Of a stretch of DNA of 13,193 bases, positions 1-6,934 are shown in pieces. The notes below the pieces were generated by a model. It worked only from the letters and a program-made list of their open reading frames with translations, made no database searches and had not been told where the DNA came from. A program made the translations under genes and the position numbers. Source of the stretch: Eubacteriales Family XIII. Incertae Sedis bacterium (lineage in GTDB: Bacteria > Bacillota > Clostridia > Peptostreptococcales > Anaerovoracaceae); NCBI GenBank assembly GCA_031255695.1, contig JAIRSA010000035.1, positions 1 through 13,193 of the forward strand. Direction: 5' to 3'. Numbering within the stretch: the stretch's first letter is position 1; every line of letters begins with the position of its first letter.

Positions 1-1127
1 ATATACTTTCCCACACCGGCGCGCGGCTGATGTCGATATGCGAAAAGTCCAATATGATCGACACCGTATACAACAGGATCCGCAAAGATCTAAGCGTATT
101 GCAGCCATTGGCGGACGACAGGGAAGTGTCTGAAATCATGGTGAACGGCAAGGATTCCATATTCATAGAAAAAAATGGCAAGGTGCGCCGCGTGGATGTC
201 CGCTTTGAGACCGTCGAAGAGCTTGAAGAAGTGATCCGGCGCATAGCCGCCAAGGTGCACAGGGAGATAAACGAGCTCAACCCCATACTCGACGCCAGGC
301 TTGACGACGGTTCCAGGATAAACGCGGTCTATAAGAACGTGGCGCTAAACGGGCCGAGCCTGACGATCAGGAAGTTCCCCGAAAACCGCATAAGCATGGA
401 AGACCTGCTGGGCTTCGGCACCATTACCGAGGGGGCTGCCAGCTTCCTGCGGCTGCTCGTCGTGGCAGGATACAATATTTTCATAAGCGGCGGGACGAGC
501 TCCGGGAAGACTACATTCCTGAACGTGCTCTCGAACTATATACCGCACGATGAGAGGATAGTGGTGATAGAGGACTCCGCAGAGCTGCAGATCACGGAGA
601 TCGAGAATATCGTTCGGCTCGAATGCAGGAACGCGAATGTCCAGGGGAAGGGCGGCGTCACGATGCGCCACCTGATCAAATCAAGCCTGAGGATGAGGCC
701 GAACCGGATAATCGTCGGGGAGGTGCGTGGGGAAGAGGTGCTGGATATGATACAGGCCATGAACACCGGGCACGACGGCTCATTGTCTACAGGCCATGCC
801 AACTCGCCCAAGGGGATGATATGCAGGCTTGAGACCATGTACCTACAGGCCGCCGACTTCCCAGTCGAAGCCATAAGGCGCCAGATATCGGAAGCCATAG
901 AGATCATCGTGCATCTGGGCAAGACGGCCGAAGGGCTGCGGAAGGTGCTGGAGATATCCGAGGTTTCCGGCATGTCGGACGGGGAAATCGTGCTGAACAC
1001 GCTGTACCGCTACGATACGGAGTGCGGGCTGACGCCCACAGGCAACAGGCTCGCAAACGATATGAAGCTGCGCCGCAGAGGCCTGCCGCCAGATGCGGGC
1101 ATGGACGCCACTGGCGCGGCGGGATAG
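1..1127 (+). CDS. cpaF: CpaF/TadA-family type IVb pilus assembly ATPase, 5' partial
   Basis: Secretion-type AAA+ ATPase of the PulE/VirB11 class, which powers assembly of Flp/Tad pili at the cytoplasmic face. Counting from the ATG at 30, the Walker A motif GGTSSGKTT is at residues 154-162, the Asp box EDSAEL at 181-186, the Walker B region RIIVGEVRGEE at 226-236, and the His box TGHDGSLSTGHANS at 246-259. The N-terminal portion contains the family phrase SVLQPLADD...EIMVNG. The frame is open to the left edge, no ribosome binding site precedes the ATG at 30, and the usual N-terminal helical region of clostridial CpaF is missing. The real start therefore lies upstream and 30 is probably an internal Met. 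The C-terminal tail (GLPPDAGMDATGAAG) is low-complexity and its DNA is echoed in the repeats just downstream. First gene of a collinear tad cluster; tadB follows after 159 bp. Confidence 0.95.
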   Translation, partial: ILSHTGARLMSICEKSNMIDTVYNRIRKDLSVLQPLADDREVSEIMVNGKDSIFIEKNGKVRRVDVRFETVEELEEVIRRIAAKVHREINELNPILDARLDDGSRINAVYKNVALNGPSLTIRKFPENRISMEDLLGFGTITEGAASFLRLLVVAGYNIFISGGTSSGKTTFLNVLSNYIPHDERIVVIEDSAELQITEIENIVRLECRNANVQGKGGVTMRHLIKSSLRMRPNRIIVGEVRGEEVLDMIQAMNTGHDGSLSTGHANSPKGMICRLETMYLQAADFPVEAIRRQISEAIEIIVHLGKTAEGLRKVLEISEVSGMSDGEIVLNTLYRYDTECGLTPTGNRLANDMKLRRRGLPPDAGMDATGAAG

Positions 1128-1131
1128 CTGG

Positions 1132-1207
1132 GGCTTCGCCGCCGAGGGCAGACGCGGCAGGACAGCTGAGGCTTTGCCGCCGAGGGCAGGCGCGGCAGGA
1201 CAGCTGA
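1132..1207. repeat. two tandem 38-bp repeats in the cpaF-tadB gap
   Basis: Units 1132-1169 and 1170-1207 are direct head-to-tail copies of 38 bp with two mismatches, each ending in GGCAGGACAGCTGA. The block is flanked by a second near-repeat: 1102-1122, inside the 3' end of cpaF, matches 1211-1231 apart from one base (TGGACGCCACTGGCGCGGCGG-type). The whole gap 1128-1286 therefore appears built from local duplications. No credible reading frame occupies it and no terminator with a T tract is seen, so it probably lies inside the operon transcript. Confidence 0.85.
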
Positions 1208-1286
1208 GGCTGGACGGCACTGGCGCGGCGGAAGGCAGCCGCCTGGCGCGGGCCCGGAACCATTAAACCATGGAAGGAGGGGCGAA

Positions 1287-2030
1287 ATGCCTGATTACAG
1301 CACATACAGCCTCACAGGGCGCGAAAAGGTACGATACTGCTGCATGTCCGCCCTCGCAGCCCTCGCCGTAGGCGAACTGTTCTATCAGAGTGTTTTCGCG
1401 GCAGCGCTGCTTTTCCCGCTGTGCGTACCGGGCGTGCGGTTCTACGAGGGGCGGCTCGCGGCGAAACGGCGCGCCGCGCTCGGCACATCATTCCGCGACC
1501 TTCTGTACTCCCTGTCGGCGTCCTTCAGCACAGGGCGCCAGATGCCGGAAGCCCTCAAGGAAGGGCTGGAATCGCTGAAACTCATATACAAGGCAGACGA
1601 CCCCATCATCAGGGAGCTGGAAGACATGAACAGAAAGCTGTTTGTGACACGCGAGACAGAGAGCGCGGTGCTGGACGATTTCGCTAGGCGCAGCCACATA
1701 GAGGACATCCGGAATTTCGTAGACGCCTATTTCATCTGCCGCTCGACCGGGGGCGATATAGAGAAGCTGGTCGTGAAGGCCGCCGAAGTGATAATGGAGA
1801 AGATGAATGTACAGAAAGACATTCAGGCCATCACGGCGCAGAAGAAGCTGGAATCCAAGATACTGCTCGTCATACCATGTGCGATACTGCTGTTCCTGCA
1901 GCTGTTCTCCCCCGACTATTCGGCGATCCTGTATGGGACTGCGGCAGGGCGTATGCTGATGACGCTGGCATTTGCGGTGACTATAGGCGCGTACCTTTGG
2001 AGCCTGAAGATCACAGACGTCGAAGTATAA
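1287..2030 (+). CDS. tadB: TadB-like type II secretion F-domain platform protein
   Basis: Predicted inner-membrane platform subunit that couples the CpaF ATPase to pilin extrusion. The 247-residue product has two hydrophobic segments near residues 16-50, a cytoplasmic T2SSF helical domain at about 67-190 (FRDLLYSLSASFSTGRQMPEAL, then RSTGGDIEKLVVKAAEVI), and C-terminal membrane segments at about 192-208 and 222-240. This is the normal order and size for TadB. The start is set by an AAGGAGG box at 1274-1280, seven bases before the ATG. The stop codon overlaps the Shine-Dalgarno of the next gene, so tadB and tadC are probably translated together. TadB rather than TadC is inferred from its position directly after cpaF and from the terminal membrane pair. 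Confidence 0.9.
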   Translation: MPDYSTYSLTGREKVRYCCMSALAALAVGELFYQSVFAAALLFPLCVPGVRFYEGRLAAKRRAALGTSFRDLLYSLSASFSTGRQMPEALKEGLESLKLIYKADDPIIRELEDMNRKLFVTRETESAVLDDFARRSHIEDIRNFVDAYFICRSTGGDIEKLVVKAAEVIMEKMNVQKDIQAITAQKKLESKILLVIPCAILLFLQLFSPDYSAILYGTAAGRMLMTLAFAVTIGAYLWSLKITDVEV

Positions 2031-2043
2031 GGAGGGCGGTTGG

Positions 2044-3591
2044 ATGCAGGGCACAGAGAAAAAAACATTCATAAGGCTGCCGGCGCTCTTCAGCCGCAAA
2101 CGCAAGGCGGAAGCTGCGGCAGGGGCGCCGGCCCAACATGGGCCTGACATGGGGCAAGCGCCTGGGCGCGGGCACAGGCTGCCGGCGCTCTTCAGCCGCA
2201 AGCGCGAGGCTGGGCCCGCGCCGGAAAAACCGGACAGGGCCGGCGCCATGATGCAAAAACTGGCGGCGGCAATGCCGGAATTCATGACCGGAAGCGGCGC
2301 CGAAATGGAAAGGCGGCTGAAAGCAGCCTTCGGCAACAAGGATTTCAGCGCGGACATAGCAGCGGAAAAGAAGCAGAACGCCTTCCGATGGGCAGCAGCC
2401 TTCATCATGGCGGCAGCACTCATAGCGGCGGCCCTGACGCAGGCCCTAGGCGCGGGCAGCGAAAACACCACATCATTCGAGCGGCCGGGCTTTATGGAGC
2501 AGCCCGTCAGCTTCGACGCCAAGGTGAAGGCGCGTTTCGACACAGAAGAGGTCATCAGGAATGTGCATATAGTGATCCGCTCCAGAGGGCTTGACGAAGA
2601 GGAAAAACAGGAGAGGATCCGTAAAACGGCAAAAAACCTTAAAAAGCTGATATTGGGGGAAAACGAGAGCCTTAACAAAGTGAATTCCGATCTGGCGCTC
2701 GTAGAATGGGATGACGAGACCCTTGTGCGCATCGTATGGTCGTCAGACAGGCCGGAACTGATAGATAGCGGCGGCATGCTGAACAGGGTGGCCGCGCGGG
2801 AGGGCGAATTCGTCAAACTCACTGCCAGGCTTTCGCTGGATGACATAAGCGAGGCCGTCTCGCTCGCCGTAAGGACAGGCCCCCCGCTGCTGGACGGGAA
2901 TGCGGACAAGAGCCTCGACATGATCATAAATGGCGATCTCAAGCGCCTGAACGAATCGGACGAGGGCGCCAGCCTGGTACTCCCTGAAACAGGGGCATAC
3001 GGCGTGAGCTATATATGGGAGACAGAGGAAGCAAATTACCATATACTGGAGCTTTGCGCCCTACTGCTTCTCATACCGCTCATATACAAGTCGCGCTACA
3101 GCCGGATCGGCAAAAAGGTGGCCGCCGCGAGGGAAGGGGTGGTGCGGGACTTCCCTGAGTTCATAAACAAACTGCTGCTCCTGTTGAACGCGGGGCTCGT
3201 CATATCAGCCGCCATATCCCGGATCGCGGCGGAGTACGAGGAGAGGCGGGGCGAAGGCTGGCCGCGGCGCCACCTTTACGAAGAGATATCCGCGATGCAG
3301 CAGCGGATCGACAAGACGAACGCCTCGCTGGCATATGAGCTGAATGTAGTCGCCTCGCGCAGCGGCGTCAGGGAACTGATGCGGTTTGCCTCAATAATAT
3401 CGGACAATATAGACAAAGGCAGCGCCTTGGCGGAAAAGCTGAAGGCAGAAGGCGATCTGGTGTGGAACGCCCGCAGGAAAAAGGCAGAAGAAGCAGGGCG
3501 CATAGCGGAAACCAAGCTCGTAATGCCCATGACGCTGATCCTGCTGGTGCTTGTCCTCATCACCATAGCGCCTGCCGCGCTTGAGATGTGA
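2044..3591 (+). CDS. tadC: TadC-like T2SSF platform protein with large extracytoplasmic Ig-like insert
   Basis: A 515-residue membrane protein, clearly longer than ordinary TadC of roughly 300 residues. Order: a basic cytoplasmic N-terminus with a duplicated RLPALFSRKR motif (11-20 and 45-54); membrane segment about 112-135; soluble insert about 140-333; membrane segment about 334-348; T2SSF domain about 365-490 (DFPEFINKLLLLLNAGLVISAAI, then SDNIDKGSALAEKLKAEGD); final membrane segment about 493-512. The T2SSF part and its place after tadB identify it as the second platform subunit. The insert contains VRIVWSSDRPELIDSGGMLN followed by VKLTARLSL, a pattern typical of atrophied bacterial Ig (aBIG-like) domains, and a second weaker echo near 309-326 (ASLVLPETGAYGVSYIWE). 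The Ig assignment is from motif memory and is less certain than TadC. An AAGGAGGG box at 2029-2036 decides the start. Confidence 0.85.
   Translation: MQGTEKKTFIRLPALFSRKRKAEAAAGAPAQHGPDMGQAPGRGHRLPALFSRKREAGPAPEKPDRAGAMMQKLAAAMPEFMTGSGAEMERRLKAAFGNKDFSADIAAEKKQNAFRWAAAFIMAAALIAAALTQALGAGSENTTSFERPGFMEQPVSFDAKVKARFDTEEVIRNVHIVIRSRGLDEEEKQERIRKTAKNLKKLILGENESLNKVNSDLALVEWDDETLVRIVWSSDRPELIDSGGMLNRVAAREGEFVKLTARLSLDDISEAVSLAVRTGPPLLDGNADKSLDMIINGDLKRLNESDEGASLVLPETGAYGVSYIWETEEANYHILELCALLLLIPLIYKSRYSRIGKKVAAAREGVVRDFPEFINKLLLLLNAGLVISAAISRIAAEYEERRGEGWPRRHLYEEISAMQQRIDKTNASLAYELNVVASRSGVRELMRFASIISDNIDKGSALAEKLKAEGDLVWNARRKKAEEAGRIAETKLVMPMTLILLVLVLITIAPAALEM
2074..2201 (+). repeat. in-frame direct repeat encoding RLPALFSRKR twice in tadC
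   Basis: A 26-bp exact direct repeat occurs at 2074-2099 and 2176-2201. The 102-bp spacing (34 codons) keeps the frame. Both copies lie in the N-terminal cytoplasmic region and encode the same hydrophobic-basic motif. The segment between them is Ala/Gly/Pro-rich, suggesting a recent local duplication in an unstructured region. Confidence 0.9.
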
Positions 3592-3696
3592 TGCTGCTGG
3601 GCGCGGGGCGGCGGCGCAAGCCAGAGAACAGTATCGGCATGGTTCCACACATTATCAACAGTATCTTGAAGAAAACAGACGAAAGCAGGTGCAAAG

Positions 3697-3840
3697 ATGA
3701 AAAACAGCAAAAAAGGCATGGAGTTAGTGCAGGTGGCGATTCTGATAGGCATAGCCGTATTCATAGGGCTTATATTCAGAAACCAGATCAACGATTTCGT
3801 GACCGGGATATTCGGGAACTTGATGGGCGCGGGCTTCTGA
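3697..3840 (+). CDS. flp: Flp1-like type IVb pilin
   Basis: Small major-pilin candidate of 47 residues. A short basic leader (MKNSKKG) is followed by MELVQVAILIGIAVFIGLIF, a charged turn (RNQINDF) and a short C-terminus ending GAGF. The leader Gly at residue 7, the Glu shortly after it, and the single hydrophobic helix match the class III signal and Flp1-like pilin family of Firmicutes. Cleavage by a prepilin peptidase after G7 is expected; that peptidase is not in the window. A weak GCAGGTG sequence precedes the ATG. It follows tadC after a 105-bp gap with no other feature seen, and its TGA overlaps the ATG of the next gene by one base, indicating translational coupling. Too short for ordinary ORF filters. 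Confidence 0.88.
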   Translation: MKNSKKGMELVQVAILIGIAVFIGLIFRNQINDFVTGIFGNLMGAGF

Positions 3841-4298
3841 TGAAGAACAGCAAGCGAGGCACCGCGATGGTTGAGGCGGCCATAGTATTCCCGCTCGTGA
3901 TAGGCGCGGCAATGGCGCTGATATACATAATGACGAACCTCTACAGCTTTACCGCCCTGCAGTCGGCGCTGCACATAGAGCTGCGCGGCGAGTCGGGGCA
4001 GGCTACGGGCACCGTAGGGCGTGAATTGTCGGACAGCGGGCCACGCGACAGATACCGGGCGGCGGCAGAACGGCGCAGTTTCAACATAGAAGAGCGCAAA
4101 AAACTGATGCGCCCTTATATGGAGACGGAATACGCGGCAACCTATAGCGGCAATGCCATGATAGGCCGCGCGGCCGAAAAGACCGCGTACGGCAGGTACT
4201 ACCTGATCGACGAGGCAAAGCTGGTAAGGGACAAGTCTATGATCTCGGATCTGATGGGGCTAGGCGGGGACGGCACAGAGGATGCCGAGGAGGACTGA
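3840..4298 (+). CDS. tadE: TadE-like pseudopilin
   Basis: A 152-residue minor-pilin candidate. The N-terminus MKNSKRGTAMVEAAIVFPLV is the classic TadE pattern: basic leader, Gly, a Glu at +5 and a membrane helix to about residue 34, followed by an extracytoplasmic domain rich in Arg, Glu and Tyr. The leader MKNSKRG is nearly the same as that of the upstream pilin (MKNSKKG). The frame remains open upstream to 3588, but that stretch overlaps the pilin gene in another frame and gives a non-pilin N-terminus. The start is therefore placed at 3840, in the TGATG overlap with flp. No Shine-Dalgarno is evident, in keeping with coupling. The C-terminus is acidic (GTEDAEED). Confidence 0.85.
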   Translation: MKNSKRGTAMVEAAIVFPLVIGAAMALIYIMTNLYSFTALQSALHIELRGESGQATGTVGRELSDSGPRDRYRAAAERRSFNIEERKKLMRPYMETEYAATYSGNAMIGRAAEKTAYGRYYLIDEAKLVRDKSMISDLMGLGGDGTEDAEED

Positions 4299-4346
4299 AA
4301 TAGGCGCTGCGTACGCTGCGGACGTCTGAAGTGGGGCGGAGGGCGT

Positions 4347-4470
4347 ACGCCGAGGATGGCTGGCGGCGCCGTCGTGTGCGCTGTGGCGTCACAGACGCCG
4401 AGGATGGCTGGCGACGCCATCACGGATGCCGGGGCGCGGCGGGCGCCGAGGGCTACTGGCAGCAGCGCTG
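4347..4470. repeat. 48-bp direct repeat, about three copies, in the tadE-DUF5702 gap
   Basis: Units start at 4347, 4395 and 4443, an exact 48-bp period. The first two share ACGCCGAGGATGGCTGGC and continue GACGCCATC-like with single changes; the third is degenerate (CGCCGAGGGCTACTGGCAGC). They occupy the 220-bp gap 4299-4518. Several short frames cross it, but none has pilus-type features. Words such as GCGCGGCGGG and GCCGAGGGC also occur in the 1114-1207 repeats, so the two blocks may belong to one repeat family. Confidence 0.8.
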
Positions 4471-4518
4471 TGTCGTATTCTGCGGCCGCAGCTGAGATTG
4501 TGCAGGGCAGGTGTGTTT

Positions 4519-5991
4519 ATGGCTTTTACGAAAAGAGGCTCTACATCGGTATTTCTGACGCTGATATTCGCGTCGCTTATAATCGTCGCTTCCGTGCTGA
4601 TACGCGCCGCGGGGCTGTCCGCAGGGCGCAGCTACGGCGACGCGGTCTTCAACATGGCCGGGCGCTCCCTACTGTCGGAATATGACCAAAAGCTGTTTGA
4701 AGACTATGGGATCTTCGGCATGCGCTCAGACGAAGAGGATGCGCGGCGCAAGCTGCTGCACTACAGCGACGCCAGCCTGGAAAGGCGGACAGGGATGGGC
4801 GGGGCGGTGTGGGTGCTGCCCTGCAGCGTCCGCGATCTGACAACGGATCTCAACGAATTCTCGCTTCTCGACGTCGATGTCTTCGAAAAGCAGATTTTGG
4901 GGGACGCAAAAAATATTATAGTAAACAGAGCAGCCGACATGCTGCTCTCCGGCTCCGGGGGATCTGGCGCCTCCGCCGGGGGCGCATCCGGCTCCGGAGG
5001 GTCAGGCGGCTCTGCCGGTGGCGCATCGGGTTCCGGGGGATCAGGAGCTTCCGCTGGGGGCGCTGCCGGTTCCGAAGGGGCCGGCGACAGTGCCGCAGGG
5101 CCCCGTGGGGTAGTGGGCGAGCTAGGGAACGGGGCGATCATAAACGCATTGCCATCCCAAGGCGTAAGCGGGGGCGGCCTGCCGATCCAGACTATGATCG
5201 ACAATGGGCTGCCCAGCGCCGAAGAACTGCTCGGCAGCGGTTCGGACACCCTGCTCGTTACGGAATACCTGCTGTCGCGTTTCACGTGCGCCAAGACCCC
5301 CGTGCCCAAACTGGCGTCGGATCACAGCCATTTCTTCGCCAACGAGGTGGAATACATCATCGCCGGCGAACACAGCGACAGCAAGAACTACAGCTCAGTC
5401 AAGACAAGGCTTGCGCTGCTGAGGTTTGTGATGAACGAGATACACATCCATTCCAACAGCGAAAAGATGAATACAGTCACAAGCATACAGACCGCCCTTT
5501 CGGCCGTCGTGCCCCCGCCATGGCCCCAAGTGCTCCGTGAGCTCATAATAGCCCTATGGGTGACGGCCGAGACCGACAACGACATGGAACTGCTCGCAAG
5601 AGGTAGGCGTGTGCCCTTGGTAAAGTCTAAGGAAAACTGGGCCTGCGGCGCGGGCGGCATCGCGGAGAAAGTGCTCGCGCACATCAATGCCACAGGGCCC
5701 GGCAGGCCGAACGCCGAGGAAGCGCCGCCGCCGGAGCCGATAGCGCCGGAAAAGGAAGAAGGTTTCCTATATGTAGACTATCTGCGGCTGTTCCTGTACT
5801 TTGTGCCAAGGGACGTCAAACTGCTCCGCACTATGGATCTGATACAGCTCAACCTAAAAAGCTCGTATTATGATTCATTCCTCATCCGCGATCATTACAC
5901 AGGCATACGCTACAGCCTTTATATGAATGGGGACAGATTCGAATACACGCACACATATGCCAAACAGGACGGCAGCGAGGGCCATGAATAA
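4519..5991 (+). CDS. DUF5702-like Tad-locus membrane-anchored protein
   Basis: A 490-residue protein with a pseudopilin-like anchor (MAFTKRGSTSVFLTLIFASL, helix about 9-30), then AAGLSAGRSYGDAVFNMAGRS and LLSEYDQKLFEDYGIFGM. This combination is what I know from DUF5702 proteins found beside clostridial tad genes; their function is unknown and a minor-pilin or pilus-associated role is inferred. Residues 145-194 form a Gly/Ser/Ala linker, followed by a largely extracytoplasmic region with a Pro/Glu-rich stretch near 395-412 (EEAPPPEPIAPEKEEG). The frame is open back to 4426, but that extension is Arg/Ala-rich and lies in the 48-bp repeats. The Met at 4519 begins the KRGS leader and is preferred, although only a weak GGGCAGG lies before it and a GTG at 4513 is possible. 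The stop overlaps the next gene by 8 bp. Confidence 0.75.
   Translation: MAFTKRGSTSVFLTLIFASLIIVASVLIRAAGLSAGRSYGDAVFNMAGRSLLSEYDQKLFEDYGIFGMRSDEEDARRKLLHYSDASLERRTGMGGAVWVLPCSVRDLTTDLNEFSLLDVDVFEKQILGDAKNIIVNRAADMLLSGSGGSGASAGGASGSGGSGGSAGGASGSGGSGASAGGAAGSEGAGDSAAGPRGVVGELGNGAIINALPSQGVSGGGLPIQTMIDNGLPSAEELLGSGSDTLLVTEYLLSRFTCAKTPVPKLASDHSHFFANEVEYIIAGEHSDSKNYSSVKTRLALLRFVMNEIHIHSNSEKMNTVTSIQTALSAVVPPPWPQVLRELIIALWVTAETDNDMELLARGRRVPLVKSKENWACGAGGIAEKVLAHINATGPGRPNAEEAPPPEPIAPEKEEGFLYVDYLRLFLYFVPRDVKLLRTMDLIQLNLKSSYYDSFLIRDHYTGIRYSLYMNGDRFEYTHTYAKQDGSEGHE
4951..5100 (+). repeat. 39-bp coding repeat giving a 13-residue Gly/Ser/Ala linker
   Basis: Three full units (4951-4989, 4990-5028, 5029-5067) and a degraded fourth (5068-5100) encode GSGGSG(A/G)SAGGA(S/A). 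Synonymous third-position differences between units show the protein repeat is kept while the DNA drifts. It probably makes a flexible spacer between the membrane-proximal and distal parts of the DUF5702-like protein. Confidence 0.92.
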
Positions 5992-6754
5992 ACTGCATGC
6001 AAAAAGCAAAAAGGGATCGTTCACAGTGGAGGCAGCCATTTTCCTCCCGATCTTCATAATAGGGATACTCTCCATCGCCTATATACTGAAGGTGATCGCG
6101 ATCCAGGAAAATGTGTTCAATTCGCTTTCCGACGAGGCCAGGAACATAGCGGCAGAGGCGTCTATAGTGCCGTATCCGGCTTTCTTCAACCATGACGTGG
6201 CGGAACGCGTGCGGGCGGAGAACGGCAGCGAGATAGAAAGATTCCGGATATCGATGTTCCTATACCGTTACGGCATCAGCGACTATACCGATCAGATACG
6301 GGTGACGGCGGACTACGATGTCAAGGTGAAGCTGCCTGCCGCCTTTGTCGACAGGATACCGGTCTCAGACACGATACTCTGCCGTGCCTTCGTAGGCAAG
6401 CTCAACACTTCAAAGCCTATGGACGCCGATGAATTCAAAGAAGAGAAGGAATCTGTGACGGTCTGGGTCTTCCCGCGCTCCGGCACTAAATACCACAAGG
6501 AAGACTGTTCCTATGTGAAGGTCTATCCAAAAGAGGTGGCGCTGAATGAAGGGGTACGCAAGAAATACGAGCCGTGCGGGATCTGCAAGCCCAGGGAACT
6601 GGGCAATGGCAGCCTCGTGTACTGTTTCCAGACGAGCGGCGAGGTCTTCCACCGCGCTGACTGCCCGGTAGTGGAGCGGTATGTCGTCTCCATGGAGAAG
6701 GAGGAAGCAGAGTCGCGGGGCTACACACCCTGCTCCGTATGCGGCGGGCACTGA
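5984..6754 (+). CDS. TadE-like pseudopilin with two C-terminal zinc-ribbon-like repeats
   Basis: A 256-residue protein. The leader KSKKG, then SFTVEAAIFLPIFIIGILSI and a helix to about residue 38, is a TadE anchor with Glu at +5. After a mid region (about 45-150) come two copies of a roughly 45-residue module: residues 158-202 with H171, C175, C198 and C201, and residues 211-254 with H223, C227, C250 and C253. Each reads V-x3-(S)G-x2-(Y/F)-H-x3-D-C ... (Y)-x-P-C-x2-C. This resembles the small Ada-like Cys/His module found at the C-terminus of some secreted nucleases, and zinc binding is likely by analogy. The start at 5984 is chosen because it opens the leader and overlaps the previous stop (ATGAATAA); GAGG at 5977-5980 may serve as the ribosome site. 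A longer in-frame start at 5927 would be buried in the upstream gene. Confidence 0.85.
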   Translation: MNKLHAKSKKGSFTVEAAIFLPIFIIGILSIAYILKVIAIQENVFNSLSDEARNIAAEASIVPYPAFFNHDVAERVRAENGSEIERFRISMFLYRYGISDYTDQIRVTADYDVKVKLPAAFVDRIPVSDTILCRAFVGKLNTSKPMDADEFKEEKESVTVWVFPRSGTKYHKEDCSYVKVYPKEVALNEGVRKKYEPCGICKPRELGNGSLVYCFQTSGEVFHRADCPVVERYVVSMEKEEAESRGYTPCSVCGGH

Positions 6755-6818
6755 ATGTCTCCGGCGCGTTCAACAGCAACCGGGGTTACCCTGCTCCGTA
6801 TGCGGCGGGCACTGAATG
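6727..6818. repeat. 31-bp perfect direct repeat duplicating the 3' end of the second tadE-like gene
   Basis: Positions 6727-6757 and 6788-6818 are identical over 31 bp and 61 bp apart. The first copy encodes the terminal PCSVCGGH and the stop codon; the second is a non-coding copy in the 180-bp gap 6755-6934. The rest of that gap shows only a GC-rich hairpin near 6827-6846 without a T tract and, at its end, the ribosome site of the next gene. Confidence 0.93.
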
Positions 6819-6934
6819 CGCATATCCCGCCGTTGTTGCCCGGCGGCGGCCCGTGCCCCGCATGCAGCTGTTTCTAAGGCCAGCAGGGCTGAATGGCATC
6901 CGCTATCTATGCCGGAGAACAGTAGGAGGACAGA

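Noticed and set aside
1132..1207. CRISPR array
   Set aside because: Only two units, directly abutting with no spacers; the same applies to the other repeat blocks.
1488..2942. 484-codon open frame on the minus strand
   Set aside because: It lies antisense to tadB and tadC, which have clear family motifs and ribosome sites. The frame is open because of GC-rich codon composition and its product is Ser/Ala-rich with no recognisable domain.
3588..3839. upstream in-frame extension of the TadE-like gene
   Set aside because: It would overlap the pilin gene out of frame and give an N-terminus without a pilin leader; the TGATG start at 3840 fits the family.
4426..4518. upstream in-frame extension of the DUF5702-like gene
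   Set aside because: Translation is Arg/Ala/Gly-rich repeat sequence and would bury the pseudopilin-like leader.
4356..4685. 109-codon plus-strand frame across the 48-bp repeats
   Set aside because: It runs out of frame into the DUF5702 gene, lacks a ribosome site and family motifs.
6827..6846. GC-only hairpin CCGCCG/CGGCGG as a terminator
   Set aside because: Only six pairs and no T tract follows; the next gene has its own ribosome site and likely stays in the same transcript.
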